From Betaproteobacteria bacterium (lineage in GTDB: Bacteria > Pseudomonadota > Gammaproteobacteria > Burkholderiales > Rhodocyclaceae), in NCBI GenBank assembly GCA_016208415.1, contig JACQYB010000065.1, positions 1 to 36,835 on the forward strand: 36,835 bases of DNA, given 5' to 3'. Both the position numbers and the translations under genes were made by a program. Of the stretch, positions 29,602 through 36,649 are shown piece by piece; positions within the stretch are counted from its first letter, which is position 1, and each line of letters begins with the position of its first letter. The notes below the pieces were generated by a model that saw nothing but the letters and a program-made list of their open reading frames with translations, ran no database searches and was not told the origin of the DNA.

Positions 29602-32040
29602 ATGTCCAGAATGAAACTCGTCATGGTGGGCAACGGCATGGCCGGCTGCCGCACCCTGGAAGAACTGCTGAAGATCGCGCCGGACCTCTACGACATCACG
29701 GTGTTTGGGGCCGAACCCCACCCCAACTACAACCGCATCCTGCTCTCGCCGGTGCTGGCCGGCGAGATGACGGTCAACGAGATCATCCTCAACAGCGAGC
29801 AGTGGTACGCCGAGCACGGCATCCGCCTGCACCTGGGCAGGCAGGTGACCCAGATCGACCGGCGCGCGCGCAAGGTGGTGGCCGCCGACGGCACCGAGGC
29901 CCCCTACGACCGGCTGCTGCTGGCCACCGGCTCCACCCCCTTCATGCTCCCGGTGCCCGGTTCGGACCTGCCGGGGGTCATCGGCTACCGCGACATCGCC
30001 GACACCGAGGCCATGATCGATGCGGCGCAGCGCCATCGCCACGCTGTGGTCATCGGCGGCGGCCTGCTGGGGCTGGAGGCGGCCAACGGCCTGAAGCTGC
30101 GCGGCATGGACGTGACGGTGGTGCATGTGATGCCCTGGCTGATGGAGCGCCAGCTCGACCGCGCCGCCGCCGGCCTGCTGCAACAGTCGCTGGAATCCAG
30201 GGGGCTGAGGTTCCTGCTGGAGAAGAACACCGCCGAACTGGTGCGCGGCGAATCCGGGCGCGTGTGCGCGGTGAAGTTCAAGGACGGCGAATCCATTCCC
30301 GCCGACCTGGTGGTGATGGCCGTGGGCATCCGCCCCAACACCGCCCTGGCCCAGTCCACCGGCCTGCACTGCGAGCGCGGCATCGTCGTCAGCGACACGC
30401 TGCAGACCTTCGACCCGCGCATCTACGCCGTGGGCGAGTGCGCCGCCCACCGCGGCACCGCCTACGGCCTGGTGGCGCCGCTGTTCGAGCAGGCGAAGGT
30501 GGCGGCCAACCACCTGGCCATGTACGGCATCGGCCGCTACACCGGCTCGGTGACCTCCACCAAGCTCAAGGTGACGGGCATCGACCTGTTCTCCGCCGGC
30601 GACTTCACGGGCGGCGACGACACCGAGGAGATCACCCTCAACGACCCGTGCGGCGGCGTCTACAAGAAGGTGGTGCTCAAGGACAACCGCGTCGTGGGTG
30701 CCGTGCTCTACGGCGACACGGCCGATGGCGCCTGGTACGTCCAGCTCCTCAAGGACCGCCAGGACGTGCATGAACTGCGCGACCACCTGCTGTTCGGCCG
30801 CACCCACCTGGGCGACGCCGGCCACAAGGGCGCCAGCCATGCCGCCTCGCTGCCGGACGAGGCCGAGATCTGCGGCTGCAACGGCGTGTGCAAGGGCGAC
30901 ATCGTCAAGTCCATCAAGACCCACGGCCTGTTTACCCTGGAAGACGTGCGCAAGCACACCAAGGCCAGCAGCTCCTGCGGCTCGTGCACCGGCCTGGTGG
31001 AACAGATCCTCGCCTCCTGCGTGGGCGGCGCCTACCAGCCGGCCGACTCCGCCACCAAGCCGGTGTGCGCCTGCACCGAACGGTCCCACGAGGAGGTGCG
31101 CAAGGCGATCCGCGACCACAAGCTGCTGTCCATTCCGCAGGCCATGCACTTCATGGAATGGAAGACGCCCAACGGCTGCGCCACCTGCCGGCCGGCGCTC
31201 AACTACTACCTCATCTCGACCTGGCCGCACGAGGCCAAGGACGACCCGCAGAGCCGATTCATCAACGAGCGCGCCCACGCCAACATCCAGAAGGACGGCA
31301 CCTATTCGGTGGTGCCGCGCATGTGGGGCGGGCTCACCACGCCGGCGGAACTGCGCCGCATCGCCGACGTGGCGGAGAAGTACGCGATCCCCACGGTGAA
31401 ATGCACCGGCGGCGCGCGCATCGACCTGCTGGGCATCAAGAAGGAAGACCTGCCGGGCGTGTGGAAAGACCTCGGCATGCCCTCCGGCCATGCCTACGGC
31501 AAGAGCATCCGCACCGTGAAGACCTGCGTCGGCGCCGAGCACTGCCGCTTCGGCACCCAGCTTTCCATGTCCATGGGCGTCAAGCTGGAGAAGATGCTGT
31601 TCGGCATGTGGGCGCCCCACAAGGTGAAGCTGGCGGTGTCCGGGTGCCCGCGCAACTGCGCCGAGGCGGGCATCAAGGACGTGGGCGTGATCGGCGTCGA
31701 TTCCGGCTACGAGATCTACGTGGCGGGCAACGGCGGCATCAAGACCGAGGTGGCCCAGTTCCTGTGCAAGGTGGGCAACGACGAGGAGGTGATGGAGACC
31801 ACCGGCGCCTTCCTCCAGCTCTACCGCGAGGAGGGCTGGTACCTGGAACGCACCGTGCACTGGATGAACCGCGTCGGCCTGGACCACGTGAAGAAGCGGG
31901 TGGTGGAGGACGCCGCCAGCCGCCGTGCCCTGTACGAGCGCCTGCTCTTCGCACTTCAGGGCTACGCCGACCCGTGGCTGGAACGCACCCGGGAGGCGGC
32001 GCTGAAGCGGGAATTCGAGCCCATCACGGTTCCTGATTAA
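29602..32040 (+). CDS. nirB: assimilatory nitrite reductase [NAD(P)H], large subunit
   Basis: An 812-residue NirB, which reduces nitrite to ammonium with NAD(P)H electrons. The N-terminal FAD/NAD(P) oxidoreductase domain has VMVGNGMAG and VVIGGGLLGLEAANG. BFD-like [2Fe-2S] domains follow, with CGCNGVCKGD (about residue 424) and SSCGSCTGLV. The C-terminal half is the sirohaem/[4Fe-4S] domain with TCVGAEHCRFG and SGCPRNCAEAG supplying the four cluster cysteines. All ligands are present and length is normal. ATG 29602 has GAGGGA upstream; the open frame extends far upstream into REP DNA without homology. nirD follows 152 bases downstream across a REP pair. Confidence 0.95.
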   Translation: MSRMKLVMVGNGMAGCRTLEELLKIAPDLYDITVFGAEPHPNYNRILLSPVLAGEMTVNEIILNSEQWYAEHGIRLHLGRQVTQIDRRARKVVAADGTEAPYDRLLLATGSTPFMLPVPGSDLPGVIGYRDIADTEAMIDAAQRHRHAVVIGGGLLGLEAANGLKLRGMDVTVVHVMPWLMERQLDRAAAGLLQQSLESRGLRFLLEKNTAELVRGESGRVCAVKFKDGESIPADLVVMAVGIRPNTALAQSTGLHCERGIVVSDTLQTFDPRIYAVGECAAHRGTAYGLVAPLFEQAKVAANHLAMYGIGRYTGSVTSTKLKVTGIDLFSAGDFTGGDDTEEITLNDPCGGVYKKVVLKDNRVVGAVLYGDTADGAWYVQLLKDRQDVHELRDHLLFGRTHLGDAGHKGASHAASLPDEAEICGCNGVCKGDIVKSIKTHGLFTLEDVRKHTKASSSCGSCTGLVEQILASCVGGAYQPADSATKPVCACTERSHEEVRKAIRDHKLLSIPQAMHFMEWKTPNGCATCRPALNYYLISTWPHEAKDDPQSRFINERAHANIQKDGTYSVVPRMWGGLTTPAELRRIADVAEKYAIPTVKCTGGARIDLLGIKKEDLPGVWKDLGMPSGHAYGKSIRTVKTCVGAEHCRFGTQLSMSMGVKLEKMLFGMWAPHKVKLAVSGCPRNCAEAGIKDVGVIGVDSGYEIYVAGNGGIKTEVAQFLCKVGNDEEVMETTGAFLQLYREEGWYLERTVHWMNRVGLDHVKKRVVEDAASRRALYERLLFALQGYADPWLERTREAALKREFEPITVPD

Positions 32041-32070
32041 CGAGGCCGCTCGCACCCGGAGGAGCAAGGA

Positions 32071-32129
32071 GTGGGAGCGGGCTTGCCCGCGATACCGGCC
32101 ATGGCCATGGCGGGCAAGCCCGCGCCCAC
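32071..32129. repeat. REP palindrome pair between nirB and nirD
   Basis: The left arm (32071-32092) is the canonical GTGGGAGCGGGCTTGCCCGC plus GA; the right arm (32108-32129) is its inverse with two substitutions. Its position inside an operon suggests a stem-loop in the mRNA that could alter stability or relative expression of the two subunits. Confidence 0.8.
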
Positions 32130-32192
32130 AGGTGACTGAACTGGAGGGCTCGTCAAGTCGCGGTTTGAGCCCCCCCTCACGAGGATCTGGAT

Positions 32193-32504
32193 ATGAGCGA
32201 CTGGAAACGCATCTGCGCGCTGCAGGACATCCCTCCACTGGGCTCCCGCGTCGTCCGCTTGGAGCGGCACGGCGACATCGCCGTGTTCCGCACCGCCGCG
32301 GACGAGGTGTTCGCCCTCCACGACAAGTGCCCGCACAAGGGCGGTCCGCTGTCGCAGGGCATCGTCCATGGCCGGCAGGTCACCTGTCCCATGCACGGCT
32401 GGAGACTCGGGCTGGACTCCGGCCAGGCCGCGGACCCGGACGTAGGCCACACCGCCTGCGTGGAGGCCCGGGTGGAAGGCGGGGAGGTCTGGTTGCGGGC
32501 ATGA
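32193..32504 (+). CDS. nirD: nitrite reductase small subunit, Rieske-type
   Basis: A 103-residue Rieske-fold NirD. It retains the Rieske ligands: CPHKGGPLSQG (C-x-H) and CPMHGWRLGLDSG (C-x2-H), so this subunit can bind a [2Fe-2S] cluster, unlike the cluster-less E. coli NirD. DWKRICALQDIPPLGSRVV is the typical family start. GAGGATCTGGAT precedes the ATG. It partners NirB in the cytoplasm. Confidence 0.94.
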   Translation: MSDWKRICALQDIPPLGSRVVRLERHGDIAVFRTAADEVFALHDKCPHKGGPLSQGIVHGRQVTCPMHGWRLGLDSGQAADPDVGHTACVEARVEGGEVWLRA

Positions 32505-32532
32505 CTCCCGGCCCGGGCGCCGCCTGGCGTCG

Positions 32533-33459
32533 TCAGGCGGAGCGCGCCACCCGCCGGATGCTGCTCATGGCGTGGTGATAGGCCTCGAGGCGGGCGATGT
32601 ATTCGCGGGTGCTCTTGGGCATGGATACGCGCGCCCGGGCGATGTCGCTCACCAGTTCGCGGCCGCGGCGCACCAGGGCCATGCCGTCGGCCACGGCGCG
32701 CGCCGCGGCTTCGGAAGCCTGGGCCGGCAGCCGCGGCGAAAAGGCGACGAGATGCTCGCCCGCGACGACGAAGGAGGTCCACACCTCGACGATGGCCTCG
32801 TCGGTGCGCAGCGTCTCGCTCTTCTGCCGCGCCGCCGCGGCAAAGTCGGCGACCAGCGGCTGTATGCCCGCGAACGGCGCCAGCGCGCCGAGGGTGCCCG
32901 CCAGGGCGTCGGTGATCTGGTCGATCCCGCGCATGGCCTGGGCGATCTTGATGTAGCGGCTGTCGTAGAACGCTTCCACCGGGATGGAGAAGGCGCGGAA
33001 GGGCTCGCCCCACAGTTCGTCGATGCTCTCCTCGCCGCTGCGGTGCCGCACCATGCGGCCCAGGTCCAGCGCCTCCTGGAGGCAGCGTCCGCATTCGCGC
33101 ATCAGCCCGTCGGAAGGATCGATCTCCACGCCCAGCTCCTGCAGCTCCACCAGGCGGGTGAAGATGTCGGTGGCGCGGTTGAACAGCGCGCCGGCCAGCA
33201 TCGCCCCCTTGACCCGACGGCGGTCCGGGTCCGCCTCGCTTTCAAAGGCGTGGCGCGCCTGCTCCAGGCGCTTGCCGGGCAGGTTGATGCCGTGTTCCAC
33301 GTGGTTGAAGAGGCGCCGGGTCAGCGCCTCGATGAGCCTCTTCTTGGCCGACAGGGAGTCGGCGGGCGGATCATAGGCCTTGATCCAGTAGCCGTCGCAG
33401 AAGACCCGTTTGGTGCCATCCACGATGGCCGTGGCACCGTTTGGCGTCGGGGCGTCCAT
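32533..33459 (-). CDS. uncharacterised helical protein in nitrate assimilation locus
   Basis: A 308-residue soluble protein I do not recognise. It begins with a short beta-like section (TKRVFCDGYWIKAYDPP) and is then almost entirely helical, with alternating hydrophobic positions and many Arg/Glu residues. Two Cys lie in MRECGRCLQE (about residue 125) and one near the N-terminus. No membrane segment or enzyme motif is visible. It converges on nirD with 28 bases between stops and follows the PAS gene on the same strand. Context suggests a role in regulating or servicing nitrate/nitrite assimilation, but nothing in the sequence proves it. Confidence 0.75.
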   Translation of the reverse strand: MDAPTPNGATAIVDGTKRVFCDGYWIKAYDPPADSLSAKKRLIEALTRRLFNHVEHGINLPGKRLEQARHAFESEADPDRRRVKGAMLAGALFNRATDIFTRLVELQELGVEIDPSDGLMRECGRCLQEALDLGRMVRHRSGEESIDELWGEPFRAFSIPVEAFYDSRYIKIAQAMRGIDQITDALAGTLGALAPFAGIQPLVADFAAAARQKSETLRTDEAIVEVWTSFVVAGEHLVAFSPRLPAQASEAAARAVADGMALVRRGRELVSDIARARVSMPKSTREYIARLEAYHHAMSSIRRVARSA

Positions 33460-33546
33460 GAGTCGTGACGCGGGATCGCAGTGACAGAGGAAGGACGTAG
33501 TTTAGGGACAAATCGCCGGTTTGTGCACTGCCGTGACGGGGTACGC

Positions 33547-33984
33547 CTACAGCGCGCCGCCGCGCCCCGGCGGGGGGAACGGGGTCTGATCGGCGCCAGG
33601 CGGGGCGGGCTTGCGCACGCCCAGCACCACCCCGCGGCACTCGCCGGACAGCGTCAGACGGAGCAGTTGAAGTTCGCACACCACCGTCTGGCCGTTGCGC
33701 CGGCGCGCCGCCAGCGCCCGGCCGCTACGGCAGGCAAAAGCAAACAGCGGGTTGAGCACGTCGCCCACCAGCGGCCCCACCCCGGCCAGCTCGGGGATGA
33801 GCACGCAAATGTGTTGGCCGCGGAGTCGGGCGCCGTCGTAGCCGAACAGAAGCTCCAGTTGCGTGCTGCAGGTGCGGATCACACCGCGTGGATCCACCGC
33901 GAGCATCTCCTGCGGAAACCCGGTGTCCGACACCGGCAGATGGAAGGGCTTCAGCGGAAGGGCGTAGGCAGCGGATTGATCCAT
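33547..33984 (-). CDS. small PAS-domain protein
   Basis: A 145-residue protein. About residues 20-125 look like a single PAS domain: EMLAVDPRGVIRTCSTQLELLFGYDGARLRGQHICVLIPE (blocks VDPRGVIRTC, LFGYDGARLRG, ICVLIPE) then ARRRNGQTVVCELQL and GVVLGVRK, the PAS core and PAC end. There is no kinase, GGDEF or DNA-binding domain, so it must act by partner binding or be a domain remnant. It lies 87 bases upstream of the 308-residue gene on the same strand. The upstream region holds a response-regulator fragment, so the original arrangement may have included a fuller sensory system. Confidence 0.75.
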   Translation of the reverse strand: MDQSAAYALPLKPFHLPVSDTGFPQEMLAVDPRGVIRTCSTQLELLFGYDGARLRGQHICVLIPELAGVGPLVGDVLNPLFAFACRSGRALAARRRNGQTVVCELQLLRLTLSGECRGVVLGVRKPAPPGADQTPFPPPGRGGAL

Positions 33985-34233
33985 GGGTCTGTCTCCTTGC
34001 GCATCGGGTTCCAGGACCCCCGAACACCCGCCGGCATGGTCAACCACGGATTTCCGGCAGCGGGGACGATGCAACAGGCTGGGCCTGTATGTTCGGCTCA
34101 CCGCGCGAACTCGGCGGAAACCGGGAGGAATTGCAGGGGTGCAGGGATGATCCGGCTGACCCCGGACGGGACGGGCATGGGGTCCGGGGCGCCGCTGCGA
34201 CAACAATCACCAAGGCGGCTCGGGAAAGGAAAT

Positions 34234-34443
34234 TTAACACACACTCTTGAGCCAAGTCAAAGAAAAAGCGTCCCGCTTGCGCCTGCACACCTCCTGGGAG
34301 GGTACGGCATGGGGGGATAGCGCCAGGGCCGCCTCAATGGCCGGCACCCGCCGGGCCGGGTCCAGCGGCTTGACCAGGTGGCCGGGGGCGTCGTACTCCA
34401 CCACCTCGGCCACCAGTTCCGGGTCGCCGTGGGCGCAGAGGTG
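34234..34443 (-). pseudogene. response regulator receiver-domain fragment
   Basis: In a frame without a start codon, the minus strand encodes NLHLCAHGDPELVAEVVEYD followed by APGHLVKPLDPARRVPAIEAALA, then decays to a stop at 34234. HLVKPLDPARRVPAIE is the alpha4-beta5-alpha5 end of a receiver domain, with the conserved Lys, as in NasT/AmiR-type ANTAR regulators often found beside nitrate assimilation genes. Both the phosphoacceptor half and any output domain are missing. Assignment to NasT is inference. Confidence 0.5.
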
Positions 34444-34512
34444 AAGGTTCGTCGAGGGGCGAGTTGCAGGCTTCGGAGGAAAGAACCCGCGCCTGATGCG
34501 CGAGGCAATCCC

Positions 34513-34905
34513 TCACCAGATCACGCGTAGCCCGGGCACGGCAGCCAGCTTGCCGTCGGCGCTCATCAAGCTTGCCCGGTGGACCAGCGCCGTGGCCGCG
34601 ATCAGTCGATCCGCCGGGTCACCGTGGGCAAACTCCGCTGACTGGGCACGCACCGCGATCTCCGGCGTAATGGGCAGTACCCGCACACCCCGGGCGTCCA
34701 CCGCGTCGCGCAGAAACAGATCCACCTCGCCCCCCGGATTCAATCGGCCCTTGGCGACCAGCATCGCCACCTCCCACAGGGTGATATCCGCGCAGGCCAG
34801 GCTGCCGGAGGCTTCTGCTTCGTCCAGCGCCGCCCGTGCCGCGGACGTGAGCCGCTCCGGTGCCAGGGCGTCGTAAATCAGCACGTGGGTGTCAAGGACG
34901 ATCAA
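34513..34905 (-). CDS. vapC: PIN-domain toxin, VapC family
   Basis: A 130-residue PIN-domain ribonuclease. MIVLDTHVLIYDAL carries the first catalytic Asp, LWEVAMLVAKGRL the conserved Glu, and HGDPADRLIAATALVHRASLMSADGKL the remaining two acidic residues (DPADRLIAATA and SADGK). All catalytic residues are present. Its start overlaps the antitoxin stop by 14 bases, the usual antitoxin-toxin layout. It probably cleaves RNA, but the target is unknown. Confidence 0.9.
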   Translation of the reverse strand: MIVLDTHVLIYDALAPERLTSAARAALDEAEASGSLACADITLWEVAMLVAKGRLNPGGEVDLFLRDAVDARGVRVLPITPEIAVRAQSAEFAHGDPADRLIAATALVHRASLMSADGKLAAVPGLRVIW

Positions 34906-35131
34906 GCTCAGCCTCCCACGCTTCCCCCGTCGGGTTTTCCACGTCGCCCAGCACGCACCTGCCGCGCAGCGCGGCCAGCCGCGCCCGCGCAGCCTGCCGC
35001 GGGTCCTGGGCAGGCACGATGCGGGCGATCAGCCTGCCGTGGAGCGTAACCTCGATCTCCTCGCCGCCTTGCACCTGATCGAGATAGCTGGGGAGGTGTT
35101 GCCGCAGTTCGGTGACGTTCACTTGAGCCAT
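34892..35131 (-). CDS. vapB: Phd/YefM-VapB type antitoxin
   Basis: A 79-residue antitoxin. MAQVNVTELRQHLPSYLDQV is the Phd/YefM fold start, and EIEVTLHGRLIARIVPAQ completes the DNA-binding N-terminal domain; the acidic C-terminus (EAWEAELDRP) would wrap the toxin. The first gene of a two-gene operon, immediately downstream of the palindromic operator at 35144-35165. Intact by length and motifs. Confidence 0.88.
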   Translation of the reverse strand: MAQVNVTELRQHLPSYLDQVQGGEEIEVTLHGRLIARIVPAQDPRQAARARLAALRGRCVLGDVENPTGEAWEAELDRP

Positions 35132-35143
35132 GGCAGCCCCCAG

Positions 35144-35165
35144 ATTATGTACATAATTAATGTAC
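35144..35165 (-). promoter_or_regulatory. palindromic operator/promoter of the vapBC-like module
   Basis: ATTATGTACATAAT (35144-35157) is a perfect 14-base palindrome, and GTACAT (35149-35154) pairs with ATGTAC (35160-35165) as an overlapping inverted repeat. It is an AT-rich island 12 bases upstream of the antitoxin ATG and probably overlaps its -10 element. Phd/VapB antitoxins are known to autorepress through such sites. Confidence 0.7.
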
Positions 35166-35215
35166 GCTTTTTGGCAGCTTGGTGCAAAGCCTGGCACCCG
35201 GCCGTAGGCGATCGC

Positions 35216-35340
35216 CCGGATCGGCATCCACCCTCTCCCACAACGGCGGGCCACTGGCCGGCGCCATGCGCGGTGGCGAGGTCGCCTCCCCCAGATGCGT
35301 GAGGATCTCGCGCACGGCCAGCACCTCGGCCTGGGGCTCT
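35216..35340 (-). pseudogene. coding remnant, possibly the tail of an IS91-type transposase
   Basis: The minus strand reads EPQAEVLAVREILTHLGEAT followed by SPPRMAPASGPPLWE after an in-frame stop, without any start codon. The ILxHLGexxxPPrxaPA pattern recalls the C-terminal tail of IS91-family Y2 transposases, but I cannot confirm this by eye. It clearly looks like protein-coding DNA without its gene. Confidence 0.3.
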
Positions 35341-35380
35341 TACACCAACCAAGTAGCTTCAAGATGCCGGAGAAAACACC

Positions 35381-35611
35381 ATGCGCCAGACCACCATCAT
35401 CGCCGCTACCCTTACCCTCCTGCTGGCCGGCTGCGCCAGCCGGGCCAAACCGCCACCCAAACGTCCATGGCGGGGATGGGGGTATCCCGGCCGACGATTT
35501 GTGACACCCATTAGCCGGCCGGGATACCCCCGTCCCCGCCCGCACCGAAAACCAAAACTCCCTGGCCTTCCGGTTTGCCAGACCAGATGGCGGCGCTCGC
35601 CGCCGTCCTGA
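35381..35611 (+). CDS. possible small lipoprotein, interrupted by an inverted repeat
   Basis: The open frame begins MRQTTIIAATLTLLLAGCAS, a clear lipoprotein signal with lipobox LAGC, preceded by GGAGAAAAC. After residue 28 the frame runs into the 25-base inverted repeat at 35469-35540 and becomes Pro/Arg-rich without sense. A real lipoprotein may have been truncated by insertion or rearrangement. If expressed, the mature peptide would be about 60 residues. Confidence 0.4.
   Translation: MRQTTIIAATLTLLLAGCASRAKPPPKRPWRGWGYPGRRFVTPISRPGYPRPRPHRKPKLPGLPVCQTRWRRSPPS
35469..35540. repeat. 25-base inverted repeat with 22-base loop
   Basis: The left arm 35469-35493 (GGCGGGGATGGGGGTATCCC plus GGCCG) and the right arm 35516-35540 are inverse with a single mismatch. 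The arms are unrelated to the REP family elsewhere in the window. It could be another palindromic repeat family or a strong stem-loop; there is no T-tract, so it is not a classic terminator. Confidence 0.8.
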
Positions 35612-35754
35612 CCGCTTTGCCGCAATCGCGGGACGAACTCGCCAATCACTTCACCGGCAAGGGCAAATGGAAATCCCGCCTGCCCGAACTTCTCGCCACG
35701 CTGGCCACCCTCGGCCGCGCCCGGCGGCTGGAAGACGGGCGGTGGATGGGGTAA
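35587..35754 (+). pseudogene. C-terminal fragment, probably of a class I DNA methyltransferase
   Basis: A 55-codon frame ending in TAA reads MAALAAVLTALPQSRDELAN then KWKSRLPELLATLATLGRAR and RLEDGRWMG, preceded in frame by PWPSGLPDQ. The PWP..LP.Q..A....L......l...F.g.......LL.TL..LG.AR pattern resembles the winged-helix-like tail of large type II/BREX-type SAM-dependent DNA methyltransferases. The catalytic part is absent. The identification is tentative. Confidence 0.38.
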
Positions 35755-35763
35755 GGTAAGGTC

Positions 35764-36258
35764 ATGGGAATGTTCGATCTGATCGATTTGCTGTCGGCCA
35801 ACCATGTGGATTACGTCCTGGTCGGCGGGCTGGCCGTAGCTTTGCATGGCTATCAGCGGGTCACGATGGATGTCGATGTGGTCTTGGCGATGGATGACGC
35901 CAATCTCGACCGTTTCATTGCCGCGGCCGATGCTGCCGGATTGCGCCCCACCGTGCCAGTGCCAATCGGGTTGCTGCGGCAGCCCGCCTTGATCGAGCAA
36001 TGGCATCGCGAGAAGGGAATGCTGGCTTTCAGTCTGCGCGGCCCCGACGCAGTGGCGACGGTGATCGAGGTGTTGGTCAGTCCGAAAGTGCCCTATGCCG
36101 AGCTGCGCCGCGATGCAGTGATCATCGAAGTCGGCCCGCATCGCATTGCCGTCGCTTCCATCGACCACCTGATCGAGATGAAGACGGGAACCGGGCGCGG
36201 CAAGGACGCCATCGACATCGAGGCGCTTCGGAAACTCAAGGCGGGAGACGCGCCATGA
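35764..36258 (+). CDS. AbiEii-like nucleotidyltransferase domain protein
   Basis: A 164-residue protein of the nucleotidyltransferase superfamily. YVLVGGLAVALHGYQRVTMDVDVVL contains the GG...hG..R.T.DvD signature with the paired catalytic aspartates, and KTGTGRGKDAIDIEAL the downstream RxKDxxDi motif. Proteins of this kind (AbiEii/AbiGii-like, DUF6036-like) serve as toxins or regulatory enzymes in defence-related pairs. It overlaps the next gene by ATGA (36255-36258), so the two are coupled. It begins nine bases after the methyltransferase remnant. Confidence 0.8.
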   Translation: MGMFDLIDLLSANHVDYVLVGGLAVALHGYQRVTMDVDVVLAMDDANLDRFIAAADAAGLRPTVPVPIGLLRQPALIEQWHREKGMLAFSLRGPDAVATVIEVLVSPKVPYAELRRDAVIIEVGPHRIAVASIDHLIEMKTGTGRGKDAIDIEALRKLKAGDAP

Positions 36259-36503
36259 CGGCTGACGACAATCTGCGCTTGATCCGCGAGATCGAAGCCG
36301 ACCGCGCGTTTCTGCTGGCGGTCTTCCAGCAGAATCCGGAACTGCTGGCACGCGCCGAGGTGCGTATCCGCGAACTGTTCGAGCCGCTGCCGGCCGCGTG
36401 GCCGGCCGAGGCGCAGGACAGGCTGGCTGCCTTGCGCCGCGGCGAGTTGGCTGCCGTGTCGACGAGGGACGAGGTGTTCGGCGACCTCGACCGCCAGCCG
36501 TGA
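36255..36503 (+). CDS. small helical protein paired with the nucleotidyltransferase
   Basis: An 82-residue, charged, predicted helical protein starting MTADDNLRLIREIEADRAFL. I recognise no family with certainty. The four-base stop/start overlap with the AbiEii-like gene makes it the likely partner in a two-gene module. The C-terminal EVFGDLDRQP resembles the tails of small antitoxin-like partners. Whether it neutralises its neighbour is untested. Confidence 0.65.
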   Translation: MTADDNLRLIREIEADRAFLLAVFQQNPELLARAEVRIRELFEPLPAAWPAEAQDRLAALRRGELAAVSTRDEVFGDLDRQP

Positions 36504-36598
36504 AGAAATGCGATTCCTTCGGGTGCTCGCGAGTGCGCCGGCAACCCCGGTTGTCTTCGCGGTAGCTGGGAACAGGCCAGCGATTTAGCCAGCCCCCA

Positions 36599-36622
36599 TC
36601 GCGGGCAAGCCCGCTTCCCCAC
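36599..36622. repeat. single REP-like unit
   Basis: TCGCGGGCAAGCCCGCTTCC plus CCAC matches one arm of the REP family with a T insertion/substitution. Its partner arm upstream is degraded. It lies 28 bases past the end of the nrtD-like gene on the opposite strand. Confidence 0.6.
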
Positions 36623-36649
36623 CCATCACCGACCGCCCATGGCGGCGGC

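Noticed and set aside
29560-32238. 892-codon minus-strand open frame opposite nirB
   Set aside because: High-GC shadow of nirB; it spans REP DNA and lacks recognisable motifs.
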